Assembly (NCBI GenBank): GCA_027604705.1
Contig: JADHYV010000089.1
Coordinates: 1-64,000 of the forward strand
Direction of reading: 5' to 3'
DNA from: Allomyces arbusculus
Lineage: Eukaryota > Blastocladiomycota > Blastocladiomycetes > Blastocladiales > Blastocladiaceae
Length of the DNA stretch: 64,000 nt
The first letter of the stretch is position 1. Every line of letters begins with the position of its first letter. Shown here piece by piece: positions 55,889 to 64,000 of the stretch. Position numbers and translations under genes: made by a program. The notes under the pieces are model-generated. The model saw only the letters and a program-made list of their open reading frames with translations, was not told the origin of the DNA and did not search any database.

Positions 55889-57285
55889 ATGGCCACGTTT
55901 GGCGGCCTCGGCGGCCTCGGCGCGGCCGCGCCTGGCCAGGAAAACGCCAAGGACTTTGAAGTACGCGCGGCTTGCTCTTCCAAGGCCGCGTGCCGAACGC
56001 GTCAAGCCGTTCCCAAGTCCTGATCGCTCACGCCCACTCTGCCGCTCGCCGTATCATGTAGCTTCCCGGCCAGCTGACCGACGGCATCTCTGACCTGCAC
56101 TGGTCGCCAAGGGCCGACATGCTCGCTGCCGCATCATGGGACAACCAGGTGCGCATTCTTGCCGTGTTGACGCGGTATTCTCAAGTCGTTGCGCTTCTTG
56201 GAGCCTGACCGAGGCCTCGTCCACCTTCTAGGTCCGCATCTGGGACGTCAACGTGCAAACCTCGCAGGCCATCCCACGAACCATGTTTGCTCTCGACGGA
56301 CCGGCCCTTTCCTGCCGCTGGACCTCGGTGCGTCACGCTTTTCGTCAACTCTGCGCGTCATTCGAACCGGACATGTCGGTTACCGACCCCCTCTGATCCT
56401 GATCTAGGACGGTTCCAAGGTCGTGGCCGCCGGCGCCGACAAGACGGCCAAGCTCTTTGACCTGCAGTCGAACCAGGCCGTGCAAGTCGCGGCACACGAC
56501 GCGCCCATCCGTTTTGTGCGCTGGTTTGAAGAGAACAACAACCGCGTGCTCATCACCGGGTCCTGGGACAAGACTGTCAAGTACTGGGACTTGCGGTCGC
56601 CGACGCCCGTCGGTACCGTGAACGTGGGCGAGCGCGTCTACGCCATGGACGCCTACGGTAACCTTTTGGTCGTGGGCACGGCCGACCGCAAGATCCACGT
56701 CATCAACTTGTCGACGCCCGGCAATATTTTCAAGACCATTGAGTCGCCGCTCAAGTGGCAGCTGCGCACCGTGGCCTGCTTCCCGTCGGGTACCGGGTTC
56801 GCGCTCGGGTCGATTGAGGGCCGTGTCGGGATCCAATACATTGACGACAAGAACAAGGCGTACGTGCTCTTGATATTTCTCCGTGACGCGACGGAATCGA
56901 CCGACACTGACCCATGCCTTTTGCCTCGAATAGCGACAACTTTTCGTTCAAGTGCCACCGTGACTCGGCGCAGCCGCCGAACGTCTACGCCGTCAACTGC
57001 ATTGCCGTCCACCCCGGGTACGGCACGTTTGCGACGTGCGGGTCGGATGGCGCCTTCCACTTTTGGGACAAGGACGCGCGCACGCGTCTGAAAATGTTCA
57101 CCAACGCCGGCAAGGGCGTGCCCATCTCGGCGGCCGCGTTCTCGGCGCAGGGTAACGCGTTTGCCTATGCCGTCTCCTATGACTGGTCCAAGGGCCACGA
57201 GCATTACCAGCAGGGCGCGGCAAACGTGATCAAGATCCACGCCGTGCAGGACGCCGACATCAAGAACCGGCCCAAGAAGCGCTAA
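55889..57285 (+). CDS. RAE1: mRNA export factor RAE1/Gle2
   Basis: WD40 seven-blade propeller that binds the GLEBS motif of a nucleoporin (NUP98-type) at the nuclear pore and helps mRNA export and spindle assembly. Model of 352 aa from five exons (55889-55960, 56062-56148, 56232-56327, 56408-56859, 56934-57285). It starts MATFGGLGGLGAAAPGQENA and continues FELPGQLTDGISDLHWSPRA, the family's blade-1 signature. Blades include AASWDNQVRIWDV (across the second intron), AGADKTAKLFDL, TGSWDKTVKYWDLR and CGSDGAFHFWDKD. Diagnostic RAE1 stretches are RVYAMDAYGNLLVVGTADRK, SIEGRVGIQYIDD, NFSFKCHRD and VYAVNCIAVHPGYGTFATCG. The C-terminus SYDWSKGHEHY is also typical. ATG 55889 gives a normal length (family about 350-370). 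Confidence 0.95.
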
Positions 57286-57868
57286 GCGGTCTTGGGACGG
57301 TTGGGGCGTGATGCGGGTTGCGTTTGCGACGCGTCAAGCGAGCGAGCAAAGCACGTTGACGAGGGGTTAGTAGTACGGGCGGTTGGGTTCGGGTTTTTTC
57401 CTTCTTTCGTTCGTTCGTTTCGTGGTCATTTTCTTCAGCAATATCACCGGTGCATTGTTTTGGGTAGCGATCCTTTGATATTTTGCCTCCTGGGAACTCA
57501 TTCATCATCTACCACTGCCGGCGTCGGAGTCGGGCGGGTCGCACGCGTCGGTCTGTGCAGGTGCTGGCTGGCCATGTCCAGATTCCGGCCAAATCGGTGC
57601 TGTTTCCAGCCAGATTGATCTCGCAACTCGCAGCGTCAACGCGTACAAGTCCCAGCGACCAACGACCACAGCTTGCTGCACTTGATGCTTGATTGTGATT
57701 GCGCTCGCTCGACGCGCCCCCACGATGATCAGCACGAAAACGTCGCCAACCGCAAGGACAGCTGGAGCAACGACCGTGCGCACCAAGGCAACCGCCAAGC
57801 TGATCACGACCACCATGATGACTGCAGGCGATACGAGCTCAAGAGCCCGTTCCGCTGCGGTGGACAGG
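57286..57868. other. Intergenic between RAE1 and the chimeric receptor
   Basis: RAE1 3' region and the promoter/leader of the receptor. The receptor's frame stays open upstream to 57689 (Mets at 57689 and 57725), so part of this stretch could be coding if an upstream start is used. Confidence 0.45.
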
Positions 57869-60800
57869 ATGCCCTCTTCTGTAACGAGCGCGGAAACAGC
57901 GTCTGCGAGCACGCACCGGCGACATGCGAGCGTCGACCTCGACGCAAGTCAACTTCGAGGTGTTCACTTCGTGCTCGTTCTGGCTCTGCTGCTTCTCCTG
58001 GCTGCTCCTACGGACGCAGCGACACAAGCAAAGCGGCGCACGCTTTCGTCATGCTTGCCCATGGCCGACACGGCATCGTTTGGCTGGGTCGGCCTCTCTG
58101 CCCAGGATCCCAGCAAGCCCGTGATACAGCAGCAGGCCGCGCGCATTACCTTGGAAATTAACCCGTGGTCGAGGTAAGGTCGTGCTCATCGTGCTCATAC
58201 TTCATACCATCGCGCATTCTGATCGAACCGATACTGTTCGCGACGTTTAGCGCAAACGTGACAACGTACGTGGCCGCCCTGCTTCTGCAGGATGTCATGG
58301 GCGTCAACGTCTCGCTCAGCGAGTACGGAGACTACGAGAATATCTTTGCGCGCATCGCCACCGGCCAAGTCGACGGCAACCTAGAAACGTGGCCCAACTC
58401 CCGGGTCGCGCTCTACCAGCAAGTGCGGACTCCCCTGTTCTGACTCGGCCGCGCGCAACCCGGCAGTTCAACTGGCGCTGACCATCCCGAATGGCCATGA
58501 TAGTACGTCGTGCAGCTCGGCGCCGTCGAGGACCTCGGCCTGGTCGGGTACACGGGCAAGACGTCATGGTTTTTGCCGGCAAGTGCCGTCAATGCCAACC
58601 CAAGCAAAATCTTTGACTCCTGGCGCTCTTACTACCGCGCCGACGTCTTGGCGCTCCTCCCACTCGCGGGCACGACCACGCCCGCGCGCAAACCCGACGG
58701 GTCGTGGCTGTGCGATACGGCCACGTTCTCGTACTGCTCCAACGGCATGTTCGTTCCGCCACAATGCCAAGGCAATCCGGCGATGCCGTGCCGCGAGTTT
58801 TGGGTCCAGTTTGCTCCTGCCCCCGCATATAGCAATGGAGGTTCACGCATTGACGAACTTCGACCATTTCTAGTCCATTAACCCGGCGTTGAGCCCAGGA
58901 TCCAACGAGCAGCGCATCATTTCTCTCAACTTGCCGCTCGTCGTCGTCTACCTCGGCTCCGACTTTCTCCCGGCAGTGCAATCCTGTGCCGCGCAAGCGT
59001 CAGCGTGCATTTTCCATTACTGGAAGCCCGAGGTGCTCGTCTCGACCACGGCCTTGACGCGCATCAACCTGCCCGAGTACTCGTCGACGTGTCTCGGCAA
59101 TTTTTCAGCGGCTCGGGTCGGCCAACCCGGGAACAGTCTGACCTGTGACTGGACCGTCGAGCTGCTCACGAAACTCGGTCGTCCTGCGCTCGCGACGGAG
59201 ACGCCGCACGTCTACAATTTGCTCCGGTTTCTCACGTTTCGCGACGTCGACATCGATGCGTTGCTGGCCGATCTGGCGCGGACCGGTTACGAAGCTGGCG
59301 CCGCGGCGTGCAATTGGATCATGGCGAACCGCAATATCTGGTCATCATGGATCCCGGCGCCGCCGGCCGACTACAGTGCGTTTTGCTGGCGCCCCTCGTT
59401 TCTCTGTTCGCCGGCGCACCACCGACTCACCAAACTCCTACCCTCTCCTTCCGTCTCCACCCGAAATTGCAGTCAAGACGCTCGAGCAGATCGAACCCAA
59501 TTCCCCGCTCTCGGCATCTCTGCTCACGGCCACCGCGGGTGTCGTCGTCGCCGCGATTCTATCTGCCGGCGGACTCGTCCGCTTTGCTCGCCACGACCCG
59601 ATCGTGCAGCAAGCGCCCGTGTATCAGTGGCTTGTGGTCGTATCCGTCCTCTTGGCCGGCGGATCGGTCGCGACCCTCCTCGTCCCGGCCACGACTGATG
59701 TCTGCATTGCACGTACCTGGCTGCTCGCCATGGCCTGGACCATTTTTCTCGGCGCAACGGCCGTCAAGACTTGGTACACATACCTGACCTTTGGCAACCG
59801 GCGCATGTCCGTGAACCCGCCCGCGCGCCGCGTCCTTCTCCCGGCGGTCGGAATCGCCGTCGCACTCGACGCGGCCATGCTTGCGGCATGGACCTCGCTC
59901 GCCGACCCGGGACCGACAGCAACGACCGTCTCGGTCAAGACGTTCACGCTCGTGTGCCGCCCGCGCGCCGCGACATCCACCGCGTACGCGCTCACGACGG
60001 CCCTCAACGTCTTCCACGGCCTGTTGCTGCTCACGGCCGCGCGCACGGCGCGCCGGATCCGTCGGGTGCGGCTACCTTATCGCGAGAACCGCGCTGTCGC
60101 AGGGGTCATGTCGGTCGTGCTGCTCGCCGGAGCGGTCGCCGGGTCGGTCTCGTTGTCGACGTCAGTCACGTATTTTGCCGAGGCGGTCGTGCAAGCCGTC
60201 GCGACGATTGTGGCCATGGCCGCGGCGTTGGGTGCGCTCGTCATGCGGCCGATTTGGGAGGCGCACAAGGCCGCCAAGAAGGGTGGGGGCAAGGTGGCGA
60301 CAGGGAACGACGGCAAGAGCGCTGCGAGTGACGGGAGCAAGTTTGAGACACCGCGCGTCGCGTCGTCGACGATATTGGAGAGCGCGACGTTGCCGTCGAC
60401 GCCCATCGAGGTTCCATCCAAGGGGGCCAATTTGCGGCCAGGGTCCGGATCGGCGGCGGGGACGGGCTCTGGTGCCGACGACCGGCCGGCAAATGGCGAG
60501 GATCCAACTACGGTCATGGTACGACTTTTCGTTTGACGAGATTCAGCATGCACTCCGGCGCTCACTTGCTTACCAGTTAATTTGCTCGTGATGTGGTAGG
60601 CCACGCGCGTCGGTATCAACTACGCGATGCAAAAAGTGTCGGGCGTGTTCCGGACCTGGACCGACGTGCATCTGCTGCTATTCAGCTCGCCATGCCCGGT
60701 CCTGCTTATCGCCGATGCCAAGGATCAGGTGCGTGACCTGATTTATTTCCTTCTCTATCCTGTCGCCGCAGCGTTTTCCGTGACGACTGATCCACATTTT

Positions 60801-61132
60801 TTTCGCTATCGTAGAGCGCGCCATGCCGCGCCTACACGACCAACCTGCAAGCGGCCAAGATCGACGCCAACTTGGCCAAGACATTCCCGGGCTGCTTTTT
60901 GCTGCGCGTCGACGGCACCGGGTGGATCGTGCAAACGACCGACGCGGCCGCGGCCGATAGCTGGGTTGCGGAGATTGAAACGGTTTTCAAGGACGTGGCG
61001 GCATCACACTCGCCCGCGCAATCGATGAGCATGAAGTTGTGGTCGGCCACGGCCAATAGCGGTGGGGGCGGAGTCGGGCGCGCGACGGCGCGCGGAGGAT
61101 TGCGGTCGCGCGGCGGGTCGACTGTCGGGTGA
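57869..61132 (+). CDS. Chimeric receptor: OpuAC-type binding domain + class C GPCR 7TM + PH-like domain
   Basis: Predicted cell-surface receptor of ~927 aa from seven exons: 57869-58173, 58251-58422, 58504-58840, 58899-59375, 59473-60518, 60600-60728, 60815-61132. A hydrophobic signal (HFVLVLALLLLLAAPTDA) ends near residue 50. Residues ~60-425 resemble the substrate-binding protein of bacterial glycine-betaine/proline ABC transporters (OpuAC/ProX): YVAALLLQDVMGVNVSLSEY, then IATGQVDGNLETWPNSRVAL and GLVGYTGKTSWFLP. Seven helices follow (~443-690). Helix 3 has the class C mark: CIARTWLLAMAWTIFLGATA leading to KTWYTY. The Cys of that helix and one near TLVCRPR could form the usual disulfide. 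Exons 6-7 (~780-885) look like a PH fold (WTDVHLLLFSSPCPVLLIAD ... GCFLLRVDGTGWIVQTTD ... SWVAEIETVF). The start codon is uncertain because the Met-to-signal distance is long. The fourth exon's 5' edge was chosen by phase. Osmolyte or betaine sensing through G proteins is inference. Confidence 0.82.
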
Positions 61133-61362
61133 GGATGATGGAGGACGACTCGCGTGGACTGGTGGGGACGACATAGCGAACAAACAGACATCTATTTTCA
61201 ACGTGCATATGATCGGACTTGAGAGAGCAAGGGAGAGGGGCATCAAAACGAGCAGAGAAAGTGAAGCAAAACGGAGCGTATCCATCAGCACGCAACTGAG
61301 AAATTAAATGCAATGAAAACGTGACTCGTTCGCTTCGTCCAGGCCGCGAAACGACAGCCCGT
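61133..61362. other. Short gap between converging receptor and SH3 genes
   Basis: 230 bp separating the two stop codons. Only 3' regions are expected. No other feature was seen. Confidence 0.5.
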
Positions 61363-63441
61363 TTATGAAGAACCAGCTCCCGATCCGGACCCCAGACTCG
61401 CTTCGGCAGCTGCACCTGCGGGACTCGCCGTCACGCTCGCGTGCGCCCGCGCAGATCGTGCTCGCGATCCCGACCCAGTGCGTCGGATCGTCACCGGCGC
61501 CGCAGCCTCGTCGTCTTCGATCGTGAACCGCGGGAACACACCGCGCACCTGGTCCATGTCGAGGTTCCGGCCAAGCACCCATCCGTCCGACAAGATGCGC
61601 TCCACGAGCATATTGTCGCCGCGCAACACCGACACTTCGTCGTCGCGGCGCGCCAGGTACGGCGCCGTCGCGCGGTACCGCGCGCCCACAACCAGCGTCG
61701 TCGTCAACGGATCGGCGTCGACTGAGACGGGCTCGGCAGTCGCTGCTGCTGCGGCGGTATTGGACGACGAAGGCGTCCACAGAATCGACCCGGCCGATGA
61801 AATGCGCTGGATGAGTCGCGAAGGTGGACGGTGCCGTCGCGCACCAGGACCGTGGCCGGTGCTCGATCCGGCGATGCTTGCTGTCGGGTTGACAATGATG
61901 CCAGATGAGGCAATGCGTTCGAGGAACTGCGACGGGCGGCGTTCGCGCAAGTGCGGCGGGATGGCCTTGGGCGATGGCGGGCCCCTAAGCGCGTCGGCTG
62001 CAGCTGGGCACGCATCGTTGCGCGCGGCATCGTTGCTGGGGGTTGGCAAGACGGTTGGGTTCGCAGTTGCCACAGTCGCGCTGCTTTCGGAACCCAACAG
62101 ATCGATTTCGGACTCGGCTCGCGAAAGGGCGGGAGAGGTCGAGTCCAATCTGCTGGAGGGTGGTGCCGCGGATGGAGTGGCCGGCGGCCGCGGTGGGGAG
62201 GGTGGAGACGGCGCCACGGGTGGTAACGGAGGAAAGGGTGCCGACGGCGCAGACGGTGAGGATGGTGGAGAAGGGGGAGAGGGTGCGGACGGTGCCGACG
62301 GTGGACAGGGCGGTGACGGAGGATGTGGGGGAGATGGTGGGATTGGCAGCGCGGGAGGAGACGGTGGGGTTGGCAGCGCGGGAGGAGACGATGAGGAGGG
62401 CGGTATCGGTGGAGATGGTGGAGTGGGCGGTGTCGGTGGAGCGAATGACTGTGGCGTCGTTGGGGTTTGCGGTGTCATCGGGGTTCGCGGCGTCGTCGGT
62501 GTCCGCGGCGTGCCGACCGAATGCGACGGATCAGACGAGGTCGATTCGCGGAACTGGCCGCCCATTGGAGCACTTCCGCTGCTGCTCGACGTGTCGACGG
62601 GTACGGGCGGCACGAGCTGCGCCAGCGCGGCTTGAATCTCGAGCGAGAGCGACGCGTTGAGCGTGCGCACCGGCGGTTCACGCCATTCCGGCACGGCCTG
62701 CTCGGCACGCTTCATGGCCTCGGACCGCCGCTTGCGCTTGGCCCGTTCTTCGGCCGCGACGGCAGCGCTCGCCACATGCGCGGTCGGGAACCCCATGGCA
62801 GCGCTCCCCGCGCCACCCATCATGACCGGTGCGGGCGCGGCAGTCGTCGACGACGATCCCGAAGCACTGCCGCCGGCGGCGCCGCGCCGTGGGGCATGCA
62901 CGGCGCCGTCCTGCTTCTGCGCGAGCATCTTGGCGCGCGTACTGCGACGTTGTGGCGTGTAGGTCTCGCCGAGCTCGGCGTTGGCCGCAGCCACGACGAG
63001 AATGCGGTCGAGGTCGCCGATGATGGGCCCCGGCGGCGCGTTGAAGTCGGTCGAAGAGGATTCAGACGAGGTCGGCGAGGTTGGTGAGGTCGGGCACGCA
63101 GAATGACCGGGCTGGGCCTGCTTTGCACGGTGCTGATCCTGATGGCCGTGTTTGCGGTGTGCGTGGTCAGGCAGCACCGCCGGGAGGCCAGGGCCGGGCG
63201 TGGCCGAGCGCGTTCGGGCGGGCGTGTAGTTGGTCATGATCATGGACGAGGTACGCGCGATATGGCGCGGGATCGGTGGGGGAGGCGGAGCCTCTGGGTC
63301 GGGCTGGAAGGGGATGGCGGCCTTGCTGGTGTGCGGAATGTCGATGGGCTTGCTGAGTTCGCGGTTGAGCGCCCAGACCAGCACCAAGACGGCGCCGATG
63401 CCGACAACGGCGAGAATAGCGATTGTGGAGGACGACGGCAT
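61363..63441 (-). CDS. Single-pass membrane protein with Pro-rich region and C-terminal SH3 domain
   Basis: Function not recognised. Intronless, 692 aa. The N-terminus MPSSSTIAILAVVGIGAVLV followed by LVWALN is an uncleaved signal anchor (helix ~7-27) with almost no residues outside. The cytosolic part contains Ser/Thr-rich patches, Thr-Pro repeats (TPRTPTTPRTPMTPQTPTTP, ~335-355) and a striking run of PPSPP/PPAPP-type repeats (~360-455). The last ordered segment is an SH3 domain (~583-640): VVGARYRATAPYLARRDDEV ... WVLGRNLDMDQVRGVFPRF, with the ALYDY-like start and the Gly-x-hydrophobic-Pro end (GVFP). Thr-Pro sites suggest proline-directed kinase control. The layout (one N-terminal helix, long cytosolic region, C-terminal SH3) recalls yeast Fus1 but this is only an architectural analogy. 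Its own Pro-rich stretch could bind its SH3 or that of another molecule. Confidence 0.8.
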   Translation of the reverse strand: MPSSSTIAILAVVGIGAVLVLVWALNRELSKPIDIPHTSKAAIPFQPDPEAPPPPPIPRHIARTSSMIMTNYTPARTRSATPGPGLPAVLPDHAHRKHGHQDQHRAKQAQPGHSACPTSPTSPTSSESSSTDFNAPPGPIIGDLDRILVVAAANAELGETYTPQRRSTRAKMLAQKQDGAVHAPRRGAAGGSASGSSSTTAAPAPVMMGGAGSAAMGFPTAHVASAAVAAEERAKRKRRSEAMKRAEQAVPEWREPPVRTLNASLSLEIQAALAQLVPPVPVDTSSSSGSAPMGGQFRESTSSDPSHSVGTPRTPTTPRTPMTPQTPTTPQSFAPPTPPTPPSPPIPPSSSSPPALPTPPSPPALPIPPSPPHPPSPPCPPSAPSAPSPPSPPSSPSAPSAPFPPLPPVAPSPPSPPRPPATPSAAPPSSRLDSTSPALSRAESEIDLLGSESSATVATANPTVLPTPSNDAARNDACPAAADALRGPPSPKAIPPHLRERRPSQFLERIASSGIIVNPTASIAGSSTGHGPGARRHRPPSRLIQRISSAGSILWTPSSSNTAAAAATAEPVSVDADPLTTTLVVGARYRATAPYLARRDDEVSVLRGDNMLVERILSDGWVLGRNLDMDQVRGVFPRFTIEDDEAAAPVTIRRTGSGSRARSARAHASVTASPAGAAAEASLGSGSGAGSS

Positions 63442-64000
63442 CTGGGCGCGCTTGGTGGTTGGTGGCGAGAGGACGCCGATCAGGTTGGATCAGGACCGTC
63501 GTGGGTGCTGGCACGACACCGGCGCGTGGTGCGGCGGCCGCGTCGGGTCGAGTGCAGCAAGTTCAGGTGCACGACAGGCGCGCGCGACGCGTCGGGACGT
63601 GCGTGGTGCGGATGCGGAGCACCAACGACCAAGGGCGTCGTACTCGACGATGGAGCGCGGCAGGCCGCTCGACCGACTGGCTGCTCGCATCATCAAGCTC
63701 GACAGATTTTGTCGTTAAGTGTTGCACGTTGCGCCACGCAGCTGCCATTCGCAGGGCGGGTGTCATGTGTGGCTCGTGTGGCGTTGGCCGCGCGCGTGAT
63801 GCGCCAAGAAATTGGCGGAAACCTAAGCAAAACTCTGGCGAAACCTGAAACCAGGCAGCACCAGCACGCGATGCAAGTTTGGGCTTTCGCCCAGGAGCGT
63901 TCCCTCTTTTTCCGATCTTGGGCGCCTGCTGCTTTTGGCATATAGGCAGCACCTGCTTCATTGCCTGATCTCGTGCGGCTGACGGGCCATCCCTGCCTTT
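63442..64000. other. Window end: upstream of the SH3 gene
   Basis: Holds the promoter and leader of the minus-strand SH3 gene. No other gene is supported before the window ends. Confidence 0.4.

Overview
This window is nuclear DNA of a zoosporic (flagellated) early-diverging fungus. The best fit is Blastocladiomycota or a chytrid. The reasons are: (i) very GC-rich coding sequence, with long accidental open frames on the opposite strand of most genes; (ii) many short spliceosomal introns, mostly 58-100 bp, with 5' ends of the GTACG/GTGCG type and 3' ends in YAG; (iii) a full-length CCDC40 homologue, an axonemal 'ruler' protein found only in organisms with motile cilia; (iv) fungal-type household genes (Fun30, NOT3/5, PDK1 with a PH domain, GRASP, PEX5); and (v) a class C seven-helix receptor. 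The genus is an inference. No rRNA, tRNA or CRISPR was seen.

Layout. 0.3-2.9 kb: decayed pogo/Tigger-type transposase, followed by a 2.5 kb gene-free, AT-richer stretch. 5.4-16 kb, all on +: a homeodomain protein, PEX5, a 456-aa coiled-coil protein of unknown function, and a 733-aa acidic protein of unknown function. 16.8-21.2 kb: GRASP (-) and PDK1 (+), diverging from a 274-bp shared promoter. 21.7-24.8 kb: membrane-anchored double amidohydrolase, followed about 1 kb downstream by a degraded copy of its own 3' end. 27-36 kb, all on -: a 1600-aa prion-like Q/N/S-rich protein and two unknown multi-pass membrane proteins. 37.3-44.1 kb on +: Fun30/SMARCAD1 remodeller and CCR4-NOT subunit NOT3/5. 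44.1-47.5 kb: second gene-free, AT-richer island. 47.5-57.3 kb: BAP31 (-), CCDC40 (+), ARP1/centractin (-) and RAE1/Gle2 (+). 57.9-63.4 kb: a chimeric receptor (+) facing a single-pass SH3 membrane protein (-).

Exon structures were worked out by hand from reading-frame continuity, GT..AG borders and family alignments recalled from memory. In all multi-exon models the exon lengths sum to a multiple of three. Most genes are unrelated neighbours, as is normal in fungi. Functional themes are membrane trafficking and ER/Golgi (GRASP, BAP31), microtubule motors and cilia (ARP1, CCDC40), RNA export and turnover (RAE1, NOT3/5), signalling (PDK1, the receptor, the SH3 protein) and transcription/chromatin (homeodomain protein, Fun30).

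The most unusual item is the 57.9-61.1 kb gene. It joins a secreted, bacterial-type glycine-betaine/proline binding domain (OpuAC-like), a class C GPCR seven-helix bundle and a C-terminal PH-like domain, and so looks like a eukaryotic osmolyte or betaine-type receptor.
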